From: Glaciimonas immobilis
GTDB taxonomy: Bacteria; Pseudomonadota; Gammaproteobacteria; Burkholderiales; Burkholderiaceae_D
DNA length: 64,000 bases
Assembly: GCF_011947285.1 (NCBI RefSeq)
Contig: NZ_JAAOZT010000012.1
Location: 248,001 to 312,000, forward strand
Reading direction: 5' to 3'
The position numbers and the translations under genes were made by a program. The stretch's first letter is position 1. Each line of letters starts with the position of its first letter. This document shows, piece after piece, positions 1 through 9,691 of the stretch. The notes beneath the pieces are model-generated. The model had not been told where the DNA came from, ran no database searches, and was given only the letters and a program-made list of their open reading frames with translations.

Positions 1-365
1 AGAGTAATGAGGGAAGAAACCAAAATTTGTGGAAGGGCAAGGTTCGGATCGTTGAACCGAAGATTGAGGCCCAAGCGAAAAAGAATATAGAAAGCGATGA
101 CTGCAAGCAATACCAGCGTGGCACTGCGATAAAATGCGGTGCTCGAAAGAACATCTTGCCAATAACAGGCAAACAGCAGGCCGATCGCCAAGAAGGACGT
201 CCCGGCCGCCAGGAAATAGCGACGCATGCGTAGCGCTTGTTTGGGGTCGTCGTAATAACCTAAAAAAATATTCAGCCATTCCAGCGACCATGCGAATGAT
301 TTGGCGTCTTCTTTAAGTACTTCCGAGACGCAATCGCCGAGGATTTCTTGGTTGTAGTTGCACAT
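1..365 (-). CDS. Membrane protein N-terminus, probable diguanylate cyclase (partial)
   Basis: The reading frame is open from an ATG at 365 to the window edge, giving about 121 residues without a stop; the C-terminal part lies outside. An acidic cytoplasmic start (residues 1-30) is followed by the motif LGYYDDPKQALRMRRY (residues 35-50). Two hydrophobic segments follow at about 50-69 and 79-96, then LNLRFNDPNLALPQ (100-113). From memory, this 'RxGLNLRFxDPxL' layout is typical of N-terminal membrane sensor regions of betaproteobacterial GGDEF proteins. The GGDEF domain itself is not in the window, so the enzymatic call is an inference. No strong ribosome binding site precedes the ATG, and no other in-frame ATG, GTG or TTG lies just upstream. 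Confidence 0.55.
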   Translation of the reverse strand, partial: MCNYNQEILGDCVSEVLKEDAKSFAWSLEWLNIFLGYYDDPKQALRMRRYFLAAGTSFLAIGLLFACYWQDVLSSTAFYRSATLVLLAVIAFYILFRLGLNLRFNDPNLALPQILVSSLIT

Positions 366-977
366 ATCCGAGCGGTACCGGCGATTTTGGGACAGGATTG
401 CAATTCTGCAACATGAATTCACAACATGAGGGAAAGACGATTAAACAATGCTTTTCTCGCGCTAAGTCGGCATAGTTTCTTATTTTCAAATGTTGCATGT
501 TGCTTAATAGTACCGTTTTATCTAGACCTCGTCATCAGAATATCTTATACACCCGCAATTTTGTCCAACTTTTTCATCCTACTTATTCGTGAAAAACCTG
601 TGAACTCGCTCCAATCAGCACCAGAAGACTCTTCGGTAATCCCCGCAATACTGCACCACACATTGCCCGGCAATAACTTTCCATTTTTCACCTATGGTGA
701 ACAATGTATTTAGTGCACATTCTTTAAGTGGTAAACCTTGGCAGCGTTAGTAGGGATTCTCGAATACAGCACGAAAATATCAAAGACTGCCTGATTCGGC
801 AAGCGGTGCAAATAAATAAAGCCTTGCATTGCTGCAAGGCTTTCGTATTTTTGACTTTGTTGTAAGGCCTTTGCACTTTATTAAATTTGTGGTGCGTTAC
901 AAGACGCGGTTAACTCTTATTTAATTAACGTCTCGCAGCGTACATTCCCTGCACCTCAACACTGACCATTTCCAGCG
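366..977. other. Intergenic region, no convincing gene
   Basis: These 612 bases separate the left-edge membrane gene from tcuC. A 95-codon plus-strand frame (426-713) has no ribosome binding site or recognisable protein character and I do not call it. The region is AT-rich. Its only clear structure is the hairpin at 818-843, listed separately. Confidence 0.6.
818..843. terminator. Intrinsic terminator downstream of tcuC
   Basis: An 11-base perfect inverted repeat, AAAGCCTTGCA / TGCAAGGCTTT, encloses a 4-base loop. On the minus strand it is followed by a T-rich run (TTTATTTATTT), as expected for a terminator of the tcu operon about 135 bases past the tcuC stop. On the plus strand it is followed by CGTATTTTTG, so it may act in both directions. 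Confidence 0.75.
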
Positions 978-2297
978 CTAACCGGGAACCCGGCCGTCTT
1001 TGAATGCATGCCTGGATCCTTTCGCGCCCCTATACAGCATCAAGGTTGCTAGCAGGCCACAAACAGCAGCGAAGCTCATCCAATAAGCGGGTGCGGCCTT
1101 GTCACCTGTGATTTGAATGAGGAAAGTCGAGACTGCAGGCGTGGAGCCGCCAAAAATAGCGGTAGCCAAACTGAAAGCGAGCGAAAAGCCTGCAACACGC
1201 ACATTGACCGGCATCACTTCCGTTAACGCTGCGACCATCGCGCCGTTATAGACACCAAAGAAAAATGAATACCACAACAGCACAATGAGCATACGCCCGA
1301 AGCTAGGAGCGCTGACGAGCCAGGATAAGGTGGGATAAGCAGTAAAAATGGCCAATAGGGTAATGCCAATCAAAATCGGCCGGCGGCCAATGCGGTCCGA
1401 CAACGCCCCGCCAATCGGCAGCCAGATAAAATTCGAAATTCCGACACAAAAAGTCACTATGAGACTATCTGCAGTGCTTAGCTTGAGCACTGTCCGACCA
1501 AACGTCGGCGTGTAAACGGTGATCAGATAAAACGTGGTCGTGGTCATTGCCACCAATAATGTCCCGGCAACTACCGTGCGCCAGTTATGGATCATCGAGC
1601 GAAAGACTTCACGCGTACTGGGATGATGGGTGCGAGCATTGAATTCTGCAGTTTCCTGTAAAGACTGACGCAGAAAAAAGATGAAGGGCACAATGGCGCA
1701 ACCGATAAAGAACGGAATGCGCCAGCCCCAGTCGGCAATCGCCGAGGCGGACATAAAGGCGTTCAATCCATAACCCAGTGCGGCAGCCACCACGATAGCG
1801 ACTTGCTGACTGGCAGATTGCCAGCTGGTATAAAAACCCTTATTTCCGGGAGTCGCCATTTCGGACAGATAAACCGAGACGCCACCAAGTTCTGCGCCAG
1901 CTGAAAATCCTTGCAACAAACGCCCTATCAAGACTAACAGCGGCGCTATCAGACCGATGGTCGCGTAACCGGGCATACAGGCGATCAGGATAGTTCCGCT
2001 GGCCATAATCGACAACGTGACAATCAATCCCTTGCGCCGCCCCACCTTGTCGATATAGGAACCCAGCACAACTGCCCCCACCGGGCGCATCAGAAATCCT
2101 GCACCGAAGACTGCAAAAGTCAGCATCAAAGAAGCAAACTGACTCCCCGCCGGGAAAAATGTTTTGGCAATTTGTGTAGCGTAAAAGCCAAATAAGAAAA
2201 AATCGAATTGTTCGAGAAAATTTCCACTAGTGACGCGTAAAATTGCGCCCCATTTTGAGGATGATTTACCCGTTACATCGGGGGATGGCACGGTCAT
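978..2297 (-). CDS. tcuC: MHS-family MFS symporter, probable tricarballylate:H+ symporter TcuC
   Basis: This is a 439-residue, 12-helix inner-membrane transporter of the metabolite:H+ symporter (MHS) branch of the major facilitator superfamily. The loop 2-3 signature D-K-V-G-R-R-K-G lies at residues 83-90, and the MHS-like stretch [15 protein letters not shown] at about 125-139. The start ATG is preceded by AGGAGAC. The gene follows tcuA and tcuB on the same strand, about 100 bases after tcuB. In the Salmonella tricarballylate operon this position is held by the uptake symporter TcuC. Citrate and other tricarboxylates are alternative substrates, but the tcuAB context makes tricarballylate the best guess. 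Confidence 0.85.
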   Translation of the reverse strand: MTVPSPDVTGKSSSKWGAILRVTSGNFLEQFDFFLFGFYATQIAKTFFPAGSQFASLMLTFAVFGAGFLMRPVGAVVLGSYIDKVGRRKGLIVTLSIMASGTILIACMPGYATIGLIAPLLVLIGRLLQGFSAGAELGGVSVYLSEMATPGNKGFYTSWQSASQQVAIVVAAALGYGLNAFMSASAIADWGWRIPFFIGCAIVPFIFFLRQSLQETAEFNARTHHPSTREVFRSMIHNWRTVVAGTLLVAMTTTTFYLITVYTPTFGRTVLKLSTADSLIVTFCVGISNFIWLPIGGALSDRIGRRPILIGITLLAIFTAYPTLSWLVSAPSFGRMLIVLLWYSFFFGVYNGAMVAALTEVMPVNVRVAGFSLAFSLATAIFGGSTPAVSTFLIQITGDKAAPAYWMSFAAVCGLLATLMLYRGAKGSRHAFKDGRVPG

Positions 2298-2397
2298 GAC
2301 TAGTCTCCTGAAAAAGGAAGTTAATAATTATTATATTTTTGGTGCAAAAAAACAGAAATCTTTGCGGTACAAAAGCGCCACACTGCGCCCCGCCGCA

Positions 2398-3537
2398 TCA
2401 TTCGTCGGCTGTTCGCAGTTTGGTTGGCTGGCGTTTTTCGATTGCCCATTTAAGTAGCGCGGCACTGCGATAAATCCCATGTGCGAATTTACCATAGGGC
2501 AGTGTCAGAAAAAGTGCCATGACCACGCCAAGGTGCACTGCCAGCAGCAGCGTCATGGCGCCGGTATCGCGCCACAACAGCAAAGCCAGCCCGGTCACGC
2601 TGGTGACCAAAAGCAGTACGATGAAGCCACGATCCATCGGCTTTTGCGCTTGATCACCATGCATCGGATGGCGCCGCAAATTTAGCCATAATAATCCGGT
2701 GGGTCCGATCAGTAATCCGATCCCGCCAGCGACACCCAGCAAAACCGGTAAGCTGAAGAATGGATAAGGCACTTCCAGCACGCCAAAAAAATGATACAGC
2801 GTCGCCACGCTGGTGGCCGCAAAACAGAGCATGAAACCGTAAAAAGTAAAGTGATGGAAACGTCGCCGCCACAGCGTAAATGCATCGTCGGCGTTGTTGC
2901 AACCCTCTCCATGGCCACCTCCGAGATAGGTCAGTTGCAACACATTGCCGCTCGCCTCTGCCATCGCACCAGCGGAAGCCGGGCCGGGTGATTCGGTGCG
3001 CCAAAAGCGCCGCACGCCAATCCCCAGAGCCAACATCGCAAATAGAAACACGGTGCCAAACATTAATGCCAGCGTGTTATGCGGAAAAATTGCATAAAAA
3101 TTTCCGTGCAGCGGCGTAAATAAAAGTGTTCCGCGCATAATCATCACCAGCGCAAGAAATAACGAAAGCGCGCCCGCGGTAGCAAGGGCAAGCGTCAATC
3201 CATTGCGCTGATACAGTGTCCCCAATGCAGCTGGCCATGCATAATCCGTGTAAGTCTGCAAACGTACTGTAGCCATAGCCTTCGGTACGTTGACCGCAAA
3301 CTCATGCGGTAACGCGTACTGGCATGCATGGAGGCATGCACCACAGTTGTGGCACAAATTGGCGAGATAGTGAATGTCGGACTTACCGAATTCAAGCCGT
3401 CGCGCCATGGCCGGAAACACTGCACAGAATCCTTCGCAATAACGACAAGAATTACAAATGGTCATTACGCGGCTCACTTCGAGTTCATTAGCAGCCAGGC
3501 CTCGCGCCTCATTGATCAAACCTTCAAGCGTCTCCAT
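2398..3537 (-). CDS. tcuB: Tricarballylate utilisation protein B (Fe-S, membrane)
   Basis: TcuB (379 residues) is known to reoxidise the reduced FAD of TcuA and pass the electrons to the membrane quinone pool. The N-terminus has two ferredoxin-like cysteine clusters, Cys28/31/34/38 and Cys62/65/68/72, consistent with two 4Fe-4S centres. Several hydrophobic helices follow, with histidines that could bind heme or contact quinone. I chose the ATG at 3537 because it gives the expected family N-terminus (METLEGLIN). A longer frame reaching upstream would overlap tcuA heavily. The start lies within the last 14 bases of tcuA, so the two are probably translationally coupled. Confidence 0.9.
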   Translation of the reverse strand: METLEGLINEARGLAANELEVSRVMTICNSCRYCEGFCAVFPAMARRLEFGKSDIHYLANLCHNCGACLHACQYALPHEFAVNVPKAMATVRLQTYTDYAWPAALGTLYQRNGLTLALATAGALSLFLALVMIMRGTLLFTPLHGNFYAIFPHNTLALMFGTVFLFAMLALGIGVRRFWRTESPGPASAGAMAEASGNVLQLTYLGGGHGEGCNNADDAFTLWRRRFHHFTFYGFMLCFAATSVATLYHFFGVLEVPYPFFSLPVLLGVAGGIGLLIGPTGLLWLNLRRHPMHGDQAQKPMDRGFIVLLLVTSVTGLALLLWRDTGAMTLLLAVHLGVVMALFLTLPYGKFAHGIYRSAALLKWAIEKRQPTKLRTADE

Positions 3538-4954
3538 TGCGCACTTTCTCTTGGTTATTTTTTTTCTGCCTTGAAAATCCGGCGGCGTTGGCGGCTTCCG
3601 TGCCGGCGATCCGACCAAAAGCAGTACCGATCGCCATTCCCACGCCCGCCGTGTATCCCTTACCCAGCACGTTGCCAGCCATCATTTCCCCGGCAACGAA
3701 CAAATTGGCACTTGGCTTGCCATCAAAATGGACCGTCGCACGTTCGTCGACTTTGAGGCCAAGATAAGTAAATGTAATACCAGGCCTCAGCGCGTAAGCG
3801 TAAAACGGCGCCTGATCAATGGGCTGCGCCCAATGCGTTTTGGCGGGAGTCAAACCCTCGGTGTGGCAATCATCCAATATGCCATGATCGAAAGTGCCCA
3901 CCCTGCAAGCGGCGTTGTACTCTTCTATGGTGTGCACGAAGGCAACCGGATCCAGACCCAGCAATAGCCCCAACTCGTGTAAGGTATTGGCTTTCGTCCC
4001 CGGGAAAACCGGCGGCATAAAGCGTCCTATGGCTTTTGAATCAATGACCGAGTAGCCAATCTGGCCCGGCTGCAGCGCCACCAGCCGGCCCCAGATGGCG
4101 TATCGCTTCGGCCAGAAATCTTCGCCTTCGTCATAAAAACGTTGCGCATTTTTGTTCAGCATGACGCCCAGTGAAACGCAATCGATGCGGGTACAGATCC
4201 CACCGTCGTAAAGTGGTGCCCGTGCATCGATAGCAACGCAGTGCGACTGTGATGGATCGCCGATCATGTCTGCCCCGGCATCGCGCATGAACTTTAACAA
4301 TACGCCCATGTTGAATCGTGTGCCACGAATCAGAAAATTGTCAGCAACCCATTCGCCGTTGATTTGTCCCCACGCTTCCCGTAACCATTCACGGTTTGAC
4401 TCGAACCCTCCGGAGGCCAGCACACAGCTGCGCGCTTCGATACGCTCGGTGCCGATTCGCGCTGCAAGAAACCGGCCATCATTATCGATATCGAGCGCAT
4501 CAACGGCAGCGTTATAACGGATCGAGATACCTAATTTTTCGGCGCTGCGATAATAAGCATTGACCAGTGCCTTGCCGCCACCCATAAAAAAAGCATTGGT
4601 GCGGGCAACGTGGAGCGTGCCCGAAATAGGCGCCTGAAAATGGACCCCGTGACTACGCATCCAGTCGCGACATGTCGCGGAGGCACGTATGGTCAGTCGT
4701 GCGAGCTTTTCGTCGGTCAGACCGCCGGTGACCTTTAACAGATCCTGCCAGTACTCCTCCTCCGGATAAGTCTCGATCAACACATCTTGCGGCGCATCGT
4801 GCATGCAGCGTAGATTACGCGTATGTTGAGAATTGCCACCGCGCCATTCGCGCGGTGCCGATTCCAGCAGTAACACCGATGCCCCTTGTTCGCGCGCCAT
4901 CAGCGCTGCGCATAAAGCAGCATTTCCACCCCCGATTATCAGTACATCGAACAT
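3524..4954 (-). CDS. tcuA: FAD-dependent tricarballylate dehydrogenase
   Basis: TcuA (476 residues) oxidises tricarballylate to cis-aconitate, which then enters the TCA cycle. The N-terminus carries the FAD-binding dinucleotide fold [17 protein letters not shown]. The C-terminus has [19 protein letters not shown], typical of the fumarate reductase/succinate dehydrogenase flavoprotein family. The frame extends upstream to 5026, but the ATG at 4954 gives the family N-terminus and is preceded by GGGAGAC. The gene sits between the LysR regulator (82 bases upstream) and tcuB (14-base overlap), which supports the tricarballylate assignment over other fumarate-reductase-like flavoproteins. Confidence 0.92.
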   Translation of the reverse strand: MFDVLIIGGGNAALCAALMAREQGASVLLLESAPREWRGGNSQHTRNLRCMHDAPQDVLIETYPEEEYWQDLLKVTGGLTDEKLARLTIRASATCRDWMRSHGVHFQAPISGTLHVARTNAFFMGGGKALVNAYYRSAEKLGISIRYNAAVDALDIDNDGRFLAARIGTERIEARSCVLASGGFESNREWLREAWGQINGEWVADNFLIRGTRFNMGVLLKFMRDAGADMIGDPSQSHCVAIDARAPLYDGGICTRIDCVSLGVMLNKNAQRFYDEGEDFWPKRYAIWGRLVALQPGQIGYSVIDSKAIGRFMPPVFPGTKANTLHELGLLLGLDPVAFVHTIEEYNAACRVGTFDHGILDDCHTEGLTPAKTHWAQPIDQAPFYAYALRPGITFTYLGLKVDERATVHFDGKPSANLFVAGEMMAGNVLGKGYTAGVGMAIGTAFGRIAGTEAANAAGFSRQKKNNQEKVRNGDA

Positions 4955-5030
4955 TACTATTGTCTCCCGGCCATTTGACGCACTATAACCGCCCGGGTCT
5001 TCACGCACTAGCGGACAATCAGACAACAGG

Positions 5031-5049
5031 TCTTCACTATTTGTGAAGA
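5031..5049. repeat. Short inverted repeat at the tcuR 3' end, upstream of tcuA
   Basis: The sequence TCTTCAC-tattt-GTGAAGA has perfect 7-base arms and overlaps the tcuR stop codon. It lies about 80 bases before the tcuA start. It could be a LysR-type operator for the tcuA promoter or a small transcript-processing hairpin. There is no T-run, so it is not a typical terminator. Confidence 0.4.
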
Positions 5050-5960
5050 GTGGCGCCCGGCCAGCGACCTTCAGATACCAGGGTGCGCGTCACATCTGCC
5101 AGTACCACCCGTGCAGCTAATCCTGACGGCGACAACTCATTGTCCGACAAGCTCACCAGCAGATTGGATCGACGCGCATGTTTGTCGGATATATGCACTG
5201 CTGTAAGCAATTCTGCGTCCCCCCGGGCAAGCGCCGCTCCGGGTTGGATCGTCGCACCGAAACCGGCGCGTACGGCATCCATTAACATTGCCAGACCGTC
5301 AATTTCCGCCACGACACACGGTGTACATGTCGCGCGCGCAAACGCAGCGCTGAGCAAAGAACGCAAGCCATGCGGTCCACTGGGAAGAATTAAAGGCACG
5401 TTGGCGAGCTGGGACAAGCGCACCGACTTTCCCGATGGCATGGTGATAACATCGCTTGCGCCGATGACAAACAAGCGTTCTTCCAGCAAGGGCATGACAC
5501 TCCAGCGTTGCGCCGGGTCGGCATGAAACAGAATCGCCAGATCGATTTGTCGGGCCGTCAGCATGGCCGTGAGATGACCCGATAAACTTTCTACCATATG
5601 GAGACGGACATCTGGATAGCGCTCGCGCATCGCGCGCATAAAGGGCAGTCCGAGCACACCGCTGGTACTGGGTGCCATTCCCACGCTGACATGGCCCGAC
5701 AATCGCGCCTGCTGTGCGGCGCGCGCCGCATCATCAACGTGCCGCAATGCTAGTTGTGCCTGATGCATGAAGGCAAGCCCGGCGTCGGTAGGCGTGACCC
5801 CACTTGACGTACGCTGCAATAAGCGCGTCGATAATTCGCTTTCAAGTCGACTTATTTGCTGGCTCAGGGCGGATGTAACAACCCCAAGTTCGCGGGCAGC
5901 GCGTCCCATGCTACCCTGCTCCACTACGCGCACAAAATAGCGCAACTGCCGTAGTTCCAT
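5037..5960 (-). CDS. tcuR: LysR-family regulator of tricarballylate utilisation
   Basis: This 307-residue LysR-type regulator has its winged helix-turn-helix in the first 60 residues (AARELGVVTSALSQQISRLE at about 21-40). A substrate-binding domain follows from about residue 90. The linker text LSGHVSVGMAPSTSGVLGLP and the N-terminus MELRQLRYFVRVVEQGSMGRAA match TcuR as I remember it. In Salmonella, TcuR activates the tcu operon in response to tricarballylate. Here the regulator is co-directional with tcuABC and directly upstream of it. That layout suggests either read-through from the regulator promoter or an internal promoter in the 82-base gap. Confidence 0.88.
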   Translation of the reverse strand: MELRQLRYFVRVVEQGSMGRAARELGVVTSALSQQISRLESELSTRLLQRTSSGVTPTDAGLAFMHQAQLALRHVDDAARAAQQARLSGHVSVGMAPSTSGVLGLPFMRAMRERYPDVRLHMVESLSGHLTAMLTARQIDLAILFHADPAQRWSVMPLLEERLFVIGASDVITMPSGKSVRLSQLANVPLILPSGPHGLRSLLSAAFARATCTPCVVAEIDGLAMLMDAVRAGFGATIQPGAALARGDAELLTAVHISDKHARRSNLLVSLSDNELSPSGLAARVVLADVTRTLVSEGRWPGATLHK

Positions 5961-6438
5961 AGCGGTTCCAATGTATAACGGGGATGGTGAAATTAGTACT
6001 TTTACGTCGAGCGGATACCCACGCTGCGTTTAACAAAAACAAAAGTGAGGCTATTCTGCGCGCTTTTTAGGTCCATGCGGATAATGCCAGAAAAAGGGAG
6101 TCCCGAATTGCGTTGGTTGTGCAACAGATCGTAATCCAGCACAGCTTAAAATAAATTTATCACGCATACGGTTCTTCCCGAGCACCCTTCTGCTCAAATC
6201 GATCTGATAAAATTACTACAGGTGGTGCACGCAGGCGTATTTTTAGCGCTGGCATGGGTTGTCCGGTGGAGATCAATGACTTCAAGGCGCGTAATAAACC
6301 GCAGCAGGCATGATCTACATACCGCTTAACCGATGTTTGCCTATACTTTTCTGCCCGTTCTAACGCTGTGCGCAGTCCCTCACAACCTCACAACCCGATC
6401 ATCATTCCGTATCCTACCCAGTTGCTTCGAGAGTGCTT
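5961..6438. other. Intergenic region between tcuR and the photolyase locus
   Basis: About 480 bases lie between the divergent tcuR and DUF2256 genes, so this stretch must hold both promoters. I found no convincing coding frame, riboswitch or strong palindrome in it. Confidence 0.5.
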
Positions 6439-6588
6439 ATGAAAATGCAAAAAAAATCTAACCTCCCGAGTAAGGTTTGTCTCAGTTGCGGCTTGCCGTT
6501 TGCGTGGCGCAAAAAATGGGCGACGGTGTGGGATCAGGTCAAATATTGCTCAGCGCGATGCCGCAAGGCTAAACGTAGCGGAACATAA
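6439..6588 (+). CDS. DUF2256 small cysteine-rich protein
   Basis: This 49-residue basic protein has a treble-clef-like arrangement CLSCGLPF...KYCSARCR: Cys14, Cys17, Cys37 and Cys41 could bind one zinc. The pattern 'K(V)C..CG.PF.WRKKW...W..V.YCS..CR' is the hallmark of the DUF2256 family. The family is often found beside photolyase/cryptochrome genes, as here, 67 bases before the photolyase. No function has been shown as far as I know. The start ATG at 6439 has an alternative ATG two codons later; only a weak GAG-type ribosome binding site is visible. Confidence 0.85.
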   Translation: MKMQKKSNLPSKVCLSCGLPFAWRKKWATVWDQVKYCSARCRKAKRSGT

Positions 6589-6655
6589 ATACCATTGACA
6601 ACGTCAGCCCCTCCCCTCACTATCTCGCCGCATAAATCGTAACGACGGAGATTAC

Positions 6656-8194
6656 ATGACCAACAAGTCCACCATCCGATTAGTCCTCGGTGACCAACTT
6701 AATCCATTGCATAGCTGGTTCAATTTGCCGCGGGATGACGTGCATATCCTCATGATGGAGGTGCGACAAGAAACCGATTACGTCCTGCATCACGCCCAGA
6801 AAATTATCGCCATTTTCGCAGGTATGCGCGACTTCGCCCAGCGCCTGACTAAGGCGGGGCATCACGTGCATTATCTGGCGATTGACGATCCGGACAATCT
6901 ACAATCGTTACCCGCAAATATAGACCGGATAATTACGCATTTTGATGCTGGCACCTTTGAATATCTGGCGCCAGACGAGTGGCGACTTGACCGGCAAATG
7001 GACGACTATGTGCAGCAGTTATCCATACCGTCGCAGATGGTGGATAGCGAACACTTTTACACGAAACGTGAGGAGGTCGGCACCCTGTTTAAGGGGCGAA
7101 AAAAGTGGATGATGGAGACTTTTTATCGCCATATGCGGGTCAGACACCGTGTATTGATGGAAGCCGGTAACAAGCCCGTGGGTGGGCAGTGGAATTATGA
7201 TCACGATAACCGTAAGTCCTGGCCGGGCTTGCCTGCCGAGCCACCCGATGGTCGCATCCGGCATGATCATTCCGCACTCTGGAGGACGATCGAAGCGGCA
7301 GGCGTTGAAAGCTTCGGTCAGCCAAATGCAGCACAATTTGCATGGCCATTGAATCGCGCCGAGGCGTTGCAACAACTTGACGATTTTTTGGTCAGCGCGC
7401 TTCCGTATTTCGGCCAGTTTCAGGATGCCATGAGTAGTAAAGCGTGGCGCTTATTTCACTCCCTGCTGTCGTTCGCGCTCAATACCAAGATGCTCGGTCC
7501 GGGCGAGGTGGTGACGAAGGTTGAGACCGCGTGGCGTACCGGAAGCGTACCCCTGGAAGCAGCCGAAGGTTTTATCCGGCAAATCCTGGGGTGGCGTGAA
7601 TACGTGCGGGGCATGTATTGGCATCATATGCCCGATTATGCAGCGCAAAATGTATTCGCTCACGAGCGCCCGTTACCAAAATGGTTTTGGACCGGAGAGA
7701 CCAAAATGCGCTGCCTTTCAATGTCCATTACGCATTCTTTAAAAGAAGCGCACGCGCATCATATTCAACGTCTGATGGTAATCGGCAACTTTGCCTTGCT
7801 GGCTGGGCTGGACCCCGGCGAGGTGCATCGTTGGTACCTCGGCGTCTACATTGACGCATTTGAATGGGTGGAGTTGCCCAATACCATAGGAATGAGCCAG
7901 TTTGCCGATGGTGGCTTAATGGCGACCAAACCCTATGTGTCGAGCGCAGCCTATATTGACCGGATGAGTGATTATTGCAAAGGGTGTCACTACGATAAAA
8001 AGCTACGTTTAGGCGAGCGCGCCTGTCCTTATAACGCCCTCTACTGGAATTTTTTTTCTCGCAACCAAAAGCACTTAGGGACCAATCCACGCCTTGGCAT
8101 GGTGTATCAACAATTGCGCAAAATGGACATTACCGCATACACCGCCATGCAAGCGCAGGCTGAGGGGTTACTGGGCCAGCTGGACGACCTTTGA
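6656..8194 (+). CDS. phrB: PhrB-type prokaryotic (6-4) photolyase with Fe-S cluster
   Basis: This 512-residue protein belongs to the FeS-BCP/CryPro branch of the photolyase-cryptochrome family. These enzymes use FAD and light to repair (6-4) photoproducts and carry a ribolumazine antenna and a 4Fe-4S cluster. The N-terminal antenna domain begins IRLVLGDQLNPLHSW. The C-terminal half is the FAD-binding helical domain (ILGWREYVRGMYW, ALLAGLDPGEVHRWYLGVYIDAFEWVELPN). Four cysteines at 353, 441, 444 and 457 have exactly the spacing of the cluster ligands 350/438/441/454 in Agrobacterium PhrB, so the cluster should be present. It is probably co-transcribed with the DUF2256 gene. A cryptochrome-like signalling role cannot be excluded. 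Confidence 0.9.
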   Translation: MTNKSTIRLVLGDQLNPLHSWFNLPRDDVHILMMEVRQETDYVLHHAQKIIAIFAGMRDFAQRLTKAGHHVHYLAIDDPDNLQSLPANIDRIITHFDAGTFEYLAPDEWRLDRQMDDYVQQLSIPSQMVDSEHFYTKREEVGTLFKGRKKWMMETFYRHMRVRHRVLMEAGNKPVGGQWNYDHDNRKSWPGLPAEPPDGRIRHDHSALWRTIEAAGVESFGQPNAAQFAWPLNRAEALQQLDDFLVSALPYFGQFQDAMSSKAWRLFHSLLSFALNTKMLGPGEVVTKVETAWRTGSVPLEAAEGFIRQILGWREYVRGMYWHHMPDYAAQNVFAHERPLPKWFWTGETKMRCLSMSITHSLKEAHAHHIQRLMVIGNFALLAGLDPGEVHRWYLGVYIDAFEWVELPNTIGMSQFADGGLMATKPYVSSAAYIDRMSDYCKGCHYDKKLRLGERACPYNALYWNFFSRNQKHLGTNPRLGMVYQQLRKMDITAYTAMQAQAEGLLGQLDDL

Positions 8195-8229
8195 TGACAA
8201 ATCAATGTATCTGTATCCGTCATCAGACT

Positions 8230-9426
8230 TTAGTCGCACAACACGGCATCGGTTATGGGGAGCAGCGCACGCTGGCACAGCGCTAGCGCGGCACCTGCAA
8301 AAAGCACCAGTGCCGAAAACACGAATCCCGTCGCTAGTCCCCCAGGGCCATCGGCAATCCAGCCGGTGACCGTCGGACCTGCGATTTGCCCCAGCGCAAA
8401 TGCGATCGTGAAGACGCTGATGCCTGCTGACCATGCGGCACTGGGCAAGTTATGACGTACCAATGCGGTGGCTGAGCTGACTACAGACAAAAAGACGCCA
8501 CCAAATAATATTCCCGATATGAAGAGCACCGGCGTCGATACCGTCAAGACCGGCAAAAGGGTCGCCACACCAAGCAAGCCATTCAAAATCGCCAGCGTTT
8601 GACCACCTTTGAAGTAGTCCAGCATGCGCGCCCAGATAAACGACGACGCCATCACCGCTATCCCCAAGGCGGTATAAAACAGCGTAATCATCGAAGGCCG
8701 CATACCCTGTTCCTTGAGGAGTGCCACGATGAAAGTCATGTATCCAATATAGCCCACGCCAAACAGAAAATACGATGTCAGACCGAAGCCGAACAAACGT
8801 ACCTTAAAGTGATCATGCCCACCCTTAAGTTGCGATGTCTGAGGGATGCTGCTAGTTGCAAAGCGCATGAGGAGTGTGGCGAGAAAACAAATCGCTCCCA
8901 GTGCATACCATGCCCATTGCCATGCATGAGAAGCGCCATGTATCTGCGCCGCGGTTAAGGTGATCGGGACGACGATTGCGGACAGCACGATACCAACGCC
9001 GGTGCCGCCATAGTACAGGCCGAGCAGCAAACCCACCTGCTTGCCACGCAATGCGCCCAGATGTGCGGCCAGTACACCGCCGGCGATAAAGATGAAGGCA
9101 CTGGAAATACCCGCCAAAACACGCTGAAATAACAGCACGCCAGCGTGCGTCACAAAACCGGACAGCAACATGAACGCGCCTGTTAACACTGCGCCGATGA
9201 TCATTAATCGTTGCGGTCCGACCCGTCGTATGATGCTTGGGGTGACCAGCGCACCCAGAAAGTAACCGAACGCATTACCGGTATTCATCGCTCCCGCGAG
9301 CAAATAAGACCATCCCAAATCGGCCCGCATAGGCAGCAGTAGCAAGCCGTATGAGAAGCGTGATAAGCCTAAAGCAACCGCGGCACCAAAGGACAAAAAG
9401 ACTGCTATTAAAATGGGATGGCGCAT
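8230..9426 (-). CDS. YbfB/YjiJ-family MFS transporter
   Basis: This 398-residue protein has about 12 hydrophobic segments spread over its whole length. The N-terminus (FLSFGAAVALGLSRFSYGLLLLPMRADLGWSY) and the feature NTGNAFGYFLGAL are typical of the YbfB/YjiJ major facilitator subfamily. Those members are mostly uncharacterised; the substrate is unknown. The gene converges with the photolyase (36 bases between the stops) and is divergent from the exbD operon. The best ribosome binding site, AAGGAG, is about 19 bases from the ATG, with a small hairpin between (listed separately). Confidence 0.8.
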   Translation of the reverse strand: MRHPILIAVFLSFGAAVALGLSRFSYGLLLLPMRADLGWSYLLAGAMNTGNAFGYFLGALVTPSIIRRVGPQRLMIIGAVLTGAFMLLSGFVTHAGVLLFQRVLAGISSAFIFIAGGVLAAHLGALRGKQVGLLLGLYYGGTGVGIVLSAIVVPITLTAAQIHGASHAWQWAWYALGAICFLATLLMRFATSSIPQTSQLKGGHDHFKVRLFGFGLTSYFLFGVGYIGYMTFIVALLKEQGMRPSMITLFYTALGIAVMASSFIWARMLDYFKGGQTLAILNGLLGVATLLPVLTVSTPVLFISGILFGGVFLSVVSSATALVRHNLPSAAWSAGISVFTIAFALGQIAGPTVTGWIADGPGGLATGFVFSALVLFAGAALALCQRALLPITDAVLCD

Positions 9427-9432
9427 TTCGCT

Positions 9433-9446
9433 GTCGGCTAACCGAC
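9433..9446 (-). promoter_or_regulatory. Hairpin between ribosome binding site and start of the YbfB-type gene
   Basis: On the minus strand, AAGGAGTCGG-ttag-CCGAC precedes CAGCGAA-ATG. The 5-base stem GTCGG/CCGAC overlaps the end of the purine-rich site. When folded it would shorten an otherwise over-long distance (about 19 bases) between AAGGAG and the ATG at 9426. This is an inference from sequence only; the stem is short. Confidence 0.3.
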
Positions 9447-9691
9447 TCCTTCGTTTGATGTACTGGAGGCGCAGGCCGCAGAGGTGATGGTCGAATAGTC
9501 TGATTAATTTTTTTAAGTTGCCATTTTAGCAGGAACAACGTCTAAGCTGTTTGTCACCCATTCAGCGGGATTTTACATTTCGGGCCGCCGATGTAATACC
9601 GCTGAAATAAATCCTCTATATGCTCCGCCTAATCAAAAAATTATAATTTTAGCACCTCTTTTTTTAAAAAATCGTTAATCGGAGTAACACC

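Noticed and set aside
313-498. 61-codon minus-strand frame overlapping the left-edge gene start
   Set aside because: It is out of frame with the membrane protein at 1-365, whose sequence is clearly protein-like.
426-713. 95-codon plus-strand frame
   Set aside because: No ribosome binding site, no recognisable protein character, and it lies in an AT-rich intergenic region.
818-843. Possible tRNA-end or attachment site
   Set aside because: The hairpin fits an intrinsic terminator; no tRNA cloverleaf and no integrase is present nearby.
5050-5526. 158-codon plus-strand frame opposite tcuR
   Set aside because: It lies entirely antisense to a well-supported LysR gene and its composition is that of a shadow frame.
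9540-9575. Possible Pho box before the first TonB operon (CTGTTTGTCAC)
   Set aside because: Only one imperfect half is visible; the second direct repeat at the required spacing is missing, so I do not claim it.
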